Source of the DNA: UMGS1851 sp900555605
GTDB lineage: Bacteria > Bacillota > Clostridia > UBA1212 > UBA1255
DNA: 21,631 nucleotides
Direction of reading: 5' to 3'
Assembly (NCBI GenBank): GCA_902472555.1
Contig: CABROF010000035.1
Span: 1 to 21,631, forward strand
Shown here: in pieces, positions 1-6,150 of the stretch
Layout: each line of letters starts with the position of its first letter
Position numbering within the stretch: position 1 is the stretch's first letter
The notes under the pieces: generated by a model
Databases searched by the model: none
What the model saw: only the letters and a program-made list of their open reading frames with translations
Told to the model about the DNA's origin: nothing
Position numbers and translations under genes: made by a program

Positions 1-364
1 GGGGGCGGTCGAGCCATGTGTGCAGGATGGTTCCGCCGTAGCCCTCCAAAGTGAGCCGCTCATATCCGCCTGCCGCTATTGTACCAGCGGGCTTGATCCG
101 AAAGCCGGGGGAATCGTGATGCGCGGCGGCAATCCGCCATCCGCGTTTTTCCGGTGCGTGCCGCCCAAGACGAAACGCTGCTATCTGCGAACCGGATTTT
201 ACCGTAAAATACAGCTTTCCGGGGGTGACCTCCCAGGGCTGCTCCGGAAATAGCTCTATTGCGCCGGCGCTTTTTAATTTTTCGGCAAGATAAGCCGTAG
301 ATTGAAATACAGTCGGCGCGGCATCCAAATATTTTAACAGATCCTCTGCATCTGCCCGATACAT
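1..364 (-). CDS. M18 family (aspartyl) aminopeptidase, N-terminal part, cut by window edge
   Basis: This is the N-terminal 121 codons of an M18 zinc aminopeptidase, which removes N-terminal (often acidic) residues from peptides in the cytoplasm. The reading frame opens at the ATG at 364-362 and stays open to the left edge, so the protein is partial. Visible family marks are the zinc-site block AAAHHDSPGFRIKP (H82 and D84 fit the HxD metal ligands) and the following YERLTLEGYGGTILHTWLDRP block, of which YGG and LDRP are typical. The start has a good ribosome site, AAGGAG, 7 bases upstream. The gene diverges from uvrC and shares a 168-base intergenic region with it. The C-terminal half with the remaining metal ligands lies outside the window, so whether the enzyme is intact cannot be judged. 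Confidence 0.88.
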   Translation of the reverse strand, partial: MYRADAEDLLKYLDAAPTVFQSTAYLAEKLKSAGAIELFPEQPWEVTPGKLYFTVKSGSQIAAFRLGRHAPEKRGWRIAAAHHDSPGFRIKPAGTIAAGGYERLTLEGYGGTILHTWLDRP

Positions 365-429
365 AAAACCACTCCTTACGGAAATTTGCGCCGGCTTCGG
401 CCCCGCAGGACAAACGGCGCGCTTTTGGC

Positions 430-458
430 ATCTTATATTTGCATTCCGCTCTTGTCAA
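430..458 (-). promoter_or_regulatory. Promoter of the M18 aminopeptidase gene
   Basis: On the minus strand a perfect -35 TTGACA (458-453) is followed after 17 bases by TAAGAT (435-430). The expected transcript would start near 423 and reach the ATG at 364. The -35 box overlaps that of the opposing uvrC promoter. Confidence 0.65.
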
Positions 459-496
459 CGCCGTATTTTCATTGTAGACTGGTTCTGGCGGAATGC
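441..496. repeat. 9-bp perfect inverted repeat flanking the uvrC promoter
   Basis: GCATTCCGC at 441-449 and GCGGAATGC at 488-496 are exact reverse complements, 47 bases centre to centre. The left arm lies inside the spacer of the aminopeptidase promoter and upstream of the uvrC -35. The right arm lies at the expected uvrC transcription start. The placement suits a shared operator, but no regulator is identified. Confidence 0.45.
452..480 (+). promoter_or_regulatory. Promoter of uvrC
   Basis: TTGTCA (452-457), 17-base spacer, TAGACT (475-480). The -35 matches the housekeeping consensus at five of six bases and the -10 at four of six. It leaves a leader of about 45 bases before the uvrC start. 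It is back-to-back with, and overlaps, the -35 of the aminopeptidase promoter. No GAAC-N4-GTTC type LexA box was seen. Confidence 0.5.
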
Positions 497-532
497 CTTT
501 TACAGATAGATTTCCCGGAAGGAGGGCGCGTA

Positions 533-2611
533 ATGTTCCAGATTCAGGAAGAACTAAAAAAAGTACCGGAGCTGCCGGGCGTATATATTATGCACGATGC
601 CAGCGGCAAAGTCCTGTATGTCGGCAAGGCGCGCATCCTGAAAAACCGGCTCCGCTCTTATTTTCAGAAAAGCGCCCACAGCCAGCGGATTACCCAGATG
701 ATTGCGCAGATCAGCTATTTTGAATATATCGTGGCTTCTAACGAATATGAGGCGCTGGTTCTGGAGTGCAATCTGATTAAAAAGTACAAGCCCAAATATA
801 ATGTCCTGCTCAAGGACGATAAAGGGTATCCTTATATCAAGGTTACCCGCGGCGAGCTGTATCCGCGGATCATGATGGTGCGCAAAGTGGAAAAGGACGG
901 CGCAAAATATTTCGGACCCTATTACAGCGCATGGACGGTAAACACGACGTTGGAGGCGCTCCGGAAGGTATTCCCCCTGCGTCCCTGTACAAAGGAGATT
1001 ACCGCCGGCCGGCTGGCGGATCGGCCGTGCCTGAATTATCATATCGGTTTGTGCAGAGGAGCCTGCTGCGGTAAAATTACCCCGGAGGAATACCGGGAGC
1101 TGGCGGACGAGCTCTGCGCGTTTCTGGCGGGCCGGCAGGCGGAGGTCATGGAACGGATCCGGGGAAAAATGCTGGAGGCCGCAGATCGGCTGGAGTTTGA
1201 ACGGGCGGCGGTGTACCGGGAGCAGCTGAAGGCCCTAAGCCGCATTCATATGAAGCAGAAGGTTGCCTCTCTTTCTGAAGAAGATTTTGATGTGGCAGCC
1301 CTGAGCCACGACGATGTGGATGCGTGTCTGCAGGTGTTTTTCGTCCGCGGCGGCAGGGTCACCGGCAGAGATTATTACATTTTTGAGGGCGTCGGCAATG
1401 AGGATGAGGGCGAGATTATGGCTGCGTTTATCAAGCAGTTCTACCGCGATCATCAATTTATTCCCGCCAGAATTTATGTGCCGTGCGAATTAAGCTCCGG
1501 CGAGCACGATGATGATTCCGAGACGCAGATTGCTGCGGATTGTGCAGGGCCGGAGATTGCGGCGGAGGACACGGTGCCGGAACGCAAGACAGAGGACGCA
1601 GCGCCGGAGATTGCGGCGGAGAGTACGGCTGCAGAGACGGTAACGGCTGCGGCAGCGGAAGAAAGCGTACAGGCGGGCGCCGCTGCCGACGGGGCGTTTA
1701 CAGACTCTCAGCTTATTGCCGGCTGGCTGAGTCAGCGCAGCGGCCGCAGGGTGGAGCTGATCGTGCCCAAGCGCGGGGATAAGTTTCAGCTTATACAGAT
1801 GGCAAAGCAGAATGCGGAGATTACACTGAAAAATATGAAGCAGGCCTCCCAGACCGGCAGCGCCGGAAAAGCAGATCTGCGGATTCTGGAACGTCTCGCA
1901 GAGGTGCTGCAGCTTGCGCAGATTCCGTACCGGATCGAAGCATATGATATTTCCAACACGGGCGACAGCGATATCAACGCTTCCATGGTGGTATTTATCA
2001 ACGGGGCCGCCTGCAAAAGGGAATACAAGCTGTATCAGATGAAATCTGTTCTCTCGCGCAATGACGTAGGCTCCATGAAGGAAGTGCTGGAGCGCAGATT
2101 CCGCCGCCTGCTCAGCGGGGATGTGCATTTTAATAAAATGCCGGATTTGCTTTTGGTGGACGGCGGCATGGGGCAGGTCAACGCGGCCAGGGAGGTACTG
2201 GAGGAGCTGCAGCTCGAAGTGCCTGTATTCGGCATGGTAAAGGATAACCGTCACAAAACAAAAGCCATCACAGGCAGCTGCGGTGAGATCCTGCTGAAGC
2301 AGGACCTCGAATTATGGCGGTTCATCAGCAGCATCCAAAATGAAGCCCACCGCTTTGCAGTGGAGTATAACCGCAAGCTTACGGAGAAGCGCTACCGCAA
2401 ATCGATTCTGGATGAGATCCCCGGGGTGGGGAAAAAACGGAAAATGGCGCTGTTTCGGCATTTTGGCTCACTGGCTGCGGTGAAAAAGGCCACGCTGGAG
2501 GAATTGAAGGCAGTAAAGGGCATGAATGCGCAGGCAGCGGAAAATGTATACCAACGGCTGCAGGAAGCAGCTGCGAAGGAAGCCGGCGGCGCAAACCGCA
2601 CAGAGGCATAG
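533..2611 (+). CDS. uvrC: Excinuclease ABC subunit C (UvrC) with extra inter-domain insertion
   Basis: UvrC makes the two incisions either side of a UvrAB-marked DNA lesion in nucleotide excision repair. In order: GIY-YIG nuclease (residues 14-90, GVY...YVGKAR, R39, then NEYEALVLECNLI); iron-sulfur-type cysteines C152, C166, C174 and C178; UVR domain (about 205-240) for UvrB contact; RNase H-like nuclease with D472 (EAYDIS), D543 (LLLVDGG) and H606 (NEAHRF); and C-terminal tandem helix-hairpin-helix (about 620-685). The start at 533 has AAGGAGG 7 bases upstream; an earlier in-frame ATG at 386 lacks a site and family support. At 692 residues it is longer than the usual ~600, because residues 324-386 are an acidic, alanine-rich insertion just before the RNase H-like half. 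All catalytic motifs are present, so it should be active. Confidence 0.97.
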   Translation: MFQIQEELKKVPELPGVYIMHDASGKVLYVGKARILKNRLRSYFQKSAHSQRITQMIAQISYFEYIVASNEYEALVLECNLIKKYKPKYNVLLKDDKGYPYIKVTRGELYPRIMMVRKVEKDGAKYFGPYYSAWTVNTTLEALRKVFPLRPCTKEITAGRLADRPCLNYHIGLCRGACCGKITPEEYRELADELCAFLAGRQAEVMERIRGKMLEAADRLEFERAAVYREQLKALSRIHMKQKVASLSEEDFDVAALSHDDVDACLQVFFVRGGRVTGRDYYIFEGVGNEDEGEIMAAFIKQFYRDHQFIPARIYVPCELSSGEHDDDSETQIAADCAGPEIAAEDTVPERKTEDAAPEIAAESTAAETVTAAAAEESVQAGAAADGAFTDSQLIAGWLSQRSGRRVELIVPKRGDKFQLIQMAKQNAEITLKNMKQASQTGSAGKADLRILERLAEVLQLAQIPYRIEAYDISNTGDSDINASMVVFINGAACKREYKLYQMKSVLSRNDVGSMKEVLERRFRRLLSGDVHFNKMPDLLLVDGGMGQVNAAREVLEELQLEVPVFGMVKDNRHKTKAITGSCGEILLKQDLELWRFISSIQNEAHRFAVEYNRKLTEKRYRKSILDEIPGVGKKRKMALFRHFGSLAAVKKATLEELKAVKGMNAQAAENVYQRLQEAAAKEAGGANRTEA
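1550..1621 (+). repeat. Repeat inside the uvrC insertion
   Basis: An 18-base unit CCGGAGATTGCGGCGGAG occurs at 1550-1567 and again, identical, at 1604-1621, an offset of 54 bases (18 codons). It encodes PEIAAE twice. The surrounding stretch (1502-1690) is almost entirely A, E, T, D and V codons, suggesting growth by in-frame duplication. Confidence 0.75.
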
Positions 2612-2640
2612 GAAAAGCGATCTTGGATTTGGAGGAACAG

Positions 2641-3360
2641 ATGGGGATTTATACAATATCAGACCTGCACCTGTCCGGCGGTGTGGAAAAGCCCATGGAT
2701 ATTTTCGGCGGCGCCTGGATTGATCATGCGGAACGCGTGACTGCTTCTTGGCTGCAGACGGTTTCCGATGAGGACTATGTGGTGCTGCCGGGAGACCATT
2801 CCTGGGGTCTGACAGAAGAGGAAGCGCTGCCGGATCTGAAATGGATCAACGGCCTGCCGGGCCGGAAAATTTTACTGAAGGGCAACCATGATCTCTGGTG
2901 GCAGACCGGCCGCAAACTGCAGCGTATGAAAGAGGCCTATCATCTCGACAGCCTGACGTTTCTGCATAATTCCGCGGTGTTTCTGCCGGAATACCATGTT
3001 GCGGTCTGCGGAACCCGGGGCTGGAAATGTCCGGGAGACAAGGAGTTTTCAACAGAAGACCAGCGGGTATACCGGCGGGAGGTTCTGCGTCTGGAGACGT
3101 CTCTGAAGTGCGGCAGCGCGCTGTCCCCGGCTGCCCCGGAGCTGATCGCGTTCCTGCATTATCCGCCTTACAACCGTAATATAACGGAAAACGGCTTTAC
3201 CGAAACGCTGAAACGCTATCATGTAAGATACTGTTATTACGGCCACCTGCATGGTCCGGCCCAGAGGAATGCAGTGAACGGTACGGAAAACGCAGACGGC
3301 ATTGTCTATACCTTGGTCTCCTGCGACTATACGGGCCATCGGCTGTGCAGGGTCCGGTGA
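2641..3360 (+). CDS. Calcineurin-like metallophosphoesterase
   Basis: A 239-residue cytoplasmic metal-dependent phosphoesterase of unknown substrate. The full signature set is visible: SDLHLS (D8, H10), PGDHSW (G51-D52-H53), LLKGNHD (N82, H83, D84), FLHYPP, and the C-terminal YYGHLHG (GHxH). There is no signal peptide or membrane segment. The start at 2641 has GGAGG 5 bases upstream; a TTG six codons earlier (2623) lacks one. The gene begins 29 bases after uvrC with no promoter evident between them, so it is probably co-transcribed. A role in DNA repair is not implied by the sequence. Family-level identity is secure; the specific reaction is not known. Confidence 0.9.
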   Translation: MGIYTISDLHLSGGVEKPMDIFGGAWIDHAERVTASWLQTVSDEDYVVLPGDHSWGLTEEEALPDLKWINGLPGRKILLKGNHDLWWQTGRKLQRMKEAYHLDSLTFLHNSAVFLPEYHVAVCGTRGWKCPGDKEFSTEDQRVYRREVLRLETSLKCGSALSPAAPELIAFLHYPPYNRNITENGFTETLKRYHVRYCYYGHLHGPAQRNAVNGTENADGIVYTLVSCDYTGHRLCRVR

Positions 3361-3415
3361 AAAACGCGTTCTTCATGGGACTGCCGCCTGCCTGTAAATC
3401 GGCTTGTCAGAAATG

Positions 3416-3444
3416 TTGACTTCTTATAATTTCTGGATTATAAT
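3416..3444 (+). promoter_or_regulatory. Near-consensus promoter of the lipoprotein operon
   Basis: TTGACT (3416-3421), 17-base spacer, perfect TATAAT (3439-3444): eleven of twelve bases match the housekeeping consensus. The expected start of transcription (about 3451) falls immediately before an AGAGGAG ribosome site (3453-3459). A gene is therefore expected to start within about 20 bases, although the first recognisable gene begins almost 290 bases downstream. Confidence 0.75.
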
Positions 3445-3466
3445 GCCATAAAAGAGGAGATTGTAG

Positions 3467-3583
3467 TTGGAATTTCTTTTGCATCGTCAAGCGGCAGGTG
3501 AAACAGCCAAGCTGCAGGCTCTCCAATCGTATCGCGTACGGTCCTTGGCGCAGAACGATCGATACTGCTGCTTTATAATGTGA
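3467..3583 (+). CDS. Candidate small ORF 1 (38 codons)
   Basis: A TTG codon at 3467 sits 7 bases after a strong AGAGGAG site and starts a frame of 38 codons (MEFLLHRQAAGE..., ending ...YCCFIM) that stops at the TGA at 3581-3583. The TGA and the following bases also form the TGAGG ribosome site of the next small ORF, a tight arrangement. I do not recognise the peptide. It is basic with a short hydrophobic start and two adjacent cysteines near the end. Support comes only from the promoter, ribosome site and spacing. It could equally be a leader peptide or a chance frame. Confidence 0.35.
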   Translation: MEFLLHRQAAGETAKLQALQSYRVRSLAQNDRYCCFIM

Positions 3584-3593
3584 GGTTGAGAAC

Positions 3594-3749
3594 GTGAAAA
3601 GAAAGAACCGATTTTTTATAGGCTTTATGTTTAGTGTGTTTTTTGTTTCTGTTTTGTTCGATGCGGTGCCAATTCGAGGAAACGGGGGGCGCGCGGAGTC
3701 AGCCGGCCTGAAAGGATTGGCTGCTGGAGGATTTGTTTATGAAAAATAA
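3594..3749 (+). CDS. Candidate small membrane or exported peptide, overlapping the first lipoprotein gene
   Basis: A GTG at 3594, 8 bases after TGAGG, begins a 51-codon frame ending at the TAA at 3747-3749. It overlaps the start of the next gene by 11 bases, which would allow translational coupling. The product has a basic start (MKRKNR), a strongly hydrophobic stretch of about 16 residues (7-23), then a glycine/alanine-rich tail. It therefore looks like a signal peptide with a short mature segment, or a single-span peptide. I do not recognise a family. Alternatives are a decayed gene remnant or a secreted peptide precursor. No homologue can be claimed from sequence alone. Confidence 0.4.
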   Translation: MKRKNRFFIGFMFSVFFVSVLFDAVPIRGNGGRAESAGLKGLAAGGFVYEK

Positions 3750-3879
3750 AATTCGGTTTATTATCCTAACAGCACTTTTATTTACACTGGTTTTCTCGGG
3801 CTGCAAAGAAATCCCGGAAATGGATGACACAATCGCTGCAACCGTTGGCACGCGGTCTGTTTCACGAGAAGAGCTGATA
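3739..3879 (+). repeat. 141-base direct repeat, copy 1 (5' end of first lipoprotein gene)
   Basis: The 141 bases starting at the ATG match 4439-4579 with six differences (about 96 %). The match starts exactly at the start codon, the ribosome-site regions are unrelated, and similarity falls sharply after codon 47. Confidence 0.85.
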
Positions 3880-4350
3880 AGGCGGATTAAATATCAAGCA
3901 ATAATCGGAGAAGACATCAGTATTATAGAAGTGATCGGGGATTATATACAAGACCAAGTACTTTTAGACAGAATTCGAGATACAGAATATGCGCTTACAA
4001 AAACATATAGTGATTATTATTGTGAAAATGAAGAACACTATATGAAAAATGAAGAAAAAAATCAAGAGGATTTCAGTGAATATCAGTATCTTTCAAAAGA
4101 AGATATTATTTCAATTTTAGCAAAAAATGAGATGTATGGAGAGGCAAAAAGAATGTACGCGCGGCTCTTTTTTGACGAATACAAAAAAGAACATCGTTTA
4201 GATGATATGACAGCAGATGATATGATGACTATATTGAACCAGCATCTGGAAACCCTTCGGCCGGCCAGTGAGGAAATCAGATTCAATGAAAAAGTGACTG
4301 CACAAATCATTTCCGAGTTCCGGGAGATGGGAATCACGGTTGAAAGATAA
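3739..4350 (+). CDS. Lipoprotein with SurA-N-like domain, copy 1
   Basis: A predicted 203-residue membrane-anchored lipoprotein. Residues 1-22 form a lipoprotein signal peptide ending in VFSGC, with lipidation at C22; phenylalanine at -3 is slightly unusual. Residues 33-80 (AATVGTRSVSREELIRRI, then a helical IIEVIGDYIQDQVLL) resemble the N-terminal chaperone segment of SurA/PrsA-type proteins (VNG..IT..E...). No peptidyl-prolyl isomerase domain follows; the remainder is helical, charged and lysine/glutamate-rich. TGGAGG lies 8 bases before the ATG at 3739. The first 47 codons are nearly identical in DNA to those of the next gene, while the middle (about 3880-4240) is clearly more AT-rich than the neighbours. 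Likely role: binding or handling unfolded exported protein, by inference only. Confidence 0.85.
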   Translation: MKNKIRFIILTALLFTLVFSGCKEIPEMDDTIAATVGTRSVSREELIRRIKYQAIIGEDISIIEVIGDYIQDQVLLDRIRDTEYALTKTYSDYYCENEEHYMKNEEKNQEDFSEYQYLSKEDIISILAKNEMYGEAKRMYARLFFDEYKKEHRLDDMTADDMMTILNQHLETLRPASEEIRFNEKVTAQIISEFREMGITVER

Positions 4351-4438
4351 TCGCATATCGACCGGTCCGGTACGTCATATAGGGCGTTCAAAACGTTGCA
4401 TTCTATAAAAATATAGAAATAGGTAATGGAGAAGACAC

Positions 4439-4579
4439 ATGAAAAATAAAATTCGGTTTGTTATCTTGACGGCACTTTTATTTACACTGGTTTTCTCGGG
4501 CTGCAAAGAAATCCCGGAAATGGATGACACAATCGCTGCAACCGTTGGCGCGCGGTCTGTTTCACGAGAAGAGTTGATA
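4439..4579 (+). repeat. 141-base direct repeat, copy 2 (5' end of second lipoprotein gene)
   Basis: Partner of 3739-3879, 700 bases downstream in the same orientation. Six base differences cause two amino-acid changes (I8V and T38A) in 47 residues. Confidence 0.85.
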
Positions 4580-5059
4580 AGCAGGATCAAACATCATGTT
4601 ATCGTCGGAAAACCGATTATTATCACAGAACTGATAAAGGATTCCATACAAGAGCAGGAAGTAATCGCGCGGCTTAAGGGCACAGAATATGAATCTTCCA
4701 AAACATATGCCGACTATTACCGGGAGGCGCGGGAAGGCTATGAGAAGAATGAGGAAGAGAATCAGAAGGCCATCAGCCGGTATCCCGAAAAGTATGGGAT
4801 TTCTTATTCAAAAGAAGAAAGTATTTATTCTAATGCAAGGTTCACCATGTATATAGAAGCATACGGAAAATATATTTCTCTTTATTATGATGCGCACGGC
4901 AAAGAATTGGAAAATATGACGCCGTACGAGGCGGTGGATGTAATCGACCGGCATCTGGAGGAAACCTTTCGGCCGGACACCAAAGAAATTCAGCTGAACC
5001 AGAAGGTGCTTGAGGAGATCCTTGCTGATTTTGAGAAAATCGATATTGCAATCACGTAA
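4439..5059 (+). CDS. Lipoprotein with SurA-N-like domain, copy 2
   Basis: A predicted 206-residue lipoprotein paralogous to the preceding gene. Signal peptide and lipobox (VFSGC, C22) are the same, and the SurA-N-like segment (AATVGARSVSREELI, then a helix with LIKDSIQEQEVI) is shared. After residue 47 the two proteins drop to a rough third identity, with matching landmarks such as TEY..SKTY.DYY and HLE.T.RP..KEI..N.KV. The start has GGAG 7 bases upstream. The 88-base gap from copy 1 shows no clear promoter, so the pair is probably one operon. The gene is convergent with the lipid kinase. Function beyond a surface lipoprotein is inferred. Confidence 0.87.
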   Translation: MKNKIRFVILTALLFTLVFSGCKEIPEMDDTIAATVGARSVSREELISRIKHHVIVGKPIIITELIKDSIQEQEVIARLKGTEYESSKTYADYYREAREGYEKNEEENQKAISRYPEKYGISYSKEESIYSNARFTMYIEAYGKYISLYYDAHGKELENMTPYEAVDVIDRHLEETFRPDTKEIQLNQKVLEEILADFEKIDIAIT

Positions 5060-5071
5060 TCGTGCGATTAC
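5056..5071. repeat. Small inverted repeat at the end of lipoprotein copy 2
   Basis: GTAATCG-TG-CGATTAC is a 7-bp inverted repeat with a 2-base centre that spans the stop codon. It lies in the 65-base convergent gap before the lipid kinase stop. No T-run follows on either strand, so it is not a typical intrinsic terminator. The rest of the gap (to 5124) shows nothing recognisable. Confidence 0.3.
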
Positions 5072-5124
5072 TGAATTTCCCGTAACCTTCGCCTGCGATG
5101 ACATCCTGCCAGCAGAAGCACAGC

Positions 5125-6060
5125 CTATGCCAACGCTTCCTGTGTCCGCTCGGTGGAGGGGATGATGAGCTGTACGGCTTCCGGCACTGCGGAGACCTCT
5201 GCCGGCAGCATACCGCCCTGCTCTCCGTCAAAATCCATGGGAAAGACCGCGTCCGGCGACTCTGAAAAGATCCGGATATGCTTTGCCTGCCTGTAATAAA
5301 CAAATTTGGTGTTGGTAATATGGACGCCTCTCTGAATCTGCGTAAAAAGGGGAAGTACATTCATGGCATCGAGGCGCTTTACCACACACAGGTCCAGCAG
5401 CCCGTCGTTGATTTTCGACATGGGCGCGATGGAATGAAATCCGCCGACGCTTTTGGAATTGGCGATGATAAAGAATAAAACATCCATTTCTTCCCGTTCT
5501 CCGTCGCATTCAAAAATCAGAGGAACCGTGCTGCTGAGATTTGTAATTTCTTTGGCGCCCTCGAGAATATAGGCCAGCCGGCCGAAATTCGTTTTCGCAT
5601 CCGTACTGACTCTGTGGGCAACAGCAGGCAGAGAACCGCCGGCGGCGACATTCAGAAAATAATGGTTATTAATCTGCCCTACGTCAATGGAGACCTGCCG
5701 GTATTCTTTAATGATCCGGCTGAGATCCTCTGGGTTCCGGGGAAGATTCAGCGCATTGGCAAAATCATTGGTGGTGCCTGCGGGTAAAATGGTGACAGGC
5801 GTTCTGCTTCCGCCTAAAATCAGGCCGTTGATGACCTCGTTGACCGTGCCGTCGCCGCCTACGACTAAAATAAAATCATATTCTCCAGGACGGACGGAAC
5901 GGGCCATCTCGGCGGCATCTTCTTTTCCTCTTGTATAAAACACATTGATCATAGACGCGGTCTGATCGGACAACAATTTATGTGCCGTCTCCCACGCGAC
6001 CTTTTGTACTTTCTGCATGCCGGAAGACGGGTTAAGAATGATAAGCCCCCTCATTACCAT
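5125..6060 (-). CDS. YegS/DgkB-type lipid (diacylglycerol) kinase
   Basis: A 311-residue member of the diacylglycerol-kinase catalytic superfamily (DgkB/YegS/BmrU). It is expected to phosphorylate diacylglycerol or a related lipid at the inner membrane face and return it to phosphatidate synthesis. Visible motifs: N-terminal LIILNPSSG (6-14), nucleotide loop VVGGDGTVNEVINGL (66-80), LPAGTTNDFANAL (92-104), a central IDVGQINNHYFLNVAAGGS, and a C-terminal beta-rich domain with PMDFDGEQG. Length is normal for the family. I chose the ATG at 6060, 4 bases after GGGGAGG; the ATG at 6054 (10 bases away) is nearly as good, and one at 6090 has no ribosome site. The promoter overlaps the end of the upstream sigma-like gene. 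The exact lipid substrate is not determined by sequence. Confidence 0.93.
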   Translation of the reverse strand: MVMRGLIILNPSSGMQKVQKVAWETAHKLLSDQTASMINVFYTRGKEDAAEMARSVRPGEYDFILVVGGDGTVNEVINGLILGGSRTPVTILPAGTTNDFANALNLPRNPEDLSRIIKEYRQVSIDVGQINNHYFLNVAAGGSLPAVAHRVSTDAKTNFGRLAYILEGAKEITNLSSTVPLIFECDGEREEMDVLFFIIANSKSVGGFHSIAPMSKINDGLLDLCVVKRLDAMNVLPLFTQIQRGVHITNTKFVYYRQAKHIRIFSESPDAVFPMDFDGEQGGMLPAEVSAVPEAVQLIIPSTERTQEALA

Positions 6061-6121
6061 GAAACCTCCCCGTATAATAGCGTTTGCCATTGCTGAGACA
6101 TTTTATAAAATTTTATGATTG

Positions 6122-6150
6122 ATCTTAAAATAATATCACAGCTTTGTCAA
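6122..6150 (-). promoter_or_regulatory. Promoter of the lipid kinase gene
   Basis: Minus-strand TTGACA (6150-6145), 17-base spacer, TAAGAT (6127-6122). The -10 box contains the TAA stop codon of the upstream gene. The same -35/-10 pair, with the same spacing, is seen before the M18 aminopeptidase. Confidence 0.65.

Noticed and set aside
60..458. 132-codon minus-strand frame at the left end
   Set aside because: It is in a different frame from the clear M18 aminopeptidase coding sequence (364 to 1) and gives an R/C-rich product with no motif.
365..532. LexA (SOS) operator for uvrC
   Set aside because: No GAAC-N4-GTTC or CTG-N10-CAG type box was found by eye. The 9-bp inverted repeat does not resemble either.
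1490..2254. 254-codon minus-strand frame within uvrC
   Set aside because: It is antisense to the conserved RNase H-like half of UvrC and shows no recognisable protein features.
2623..2640. TTG at 2623 as the metallophosphoesterase start
   Set aside because: GGAGG at 2631-2635 lies inside the resulting extra codons and is ideally placed for the ATG at 2641, which also matches the family N-terminus.
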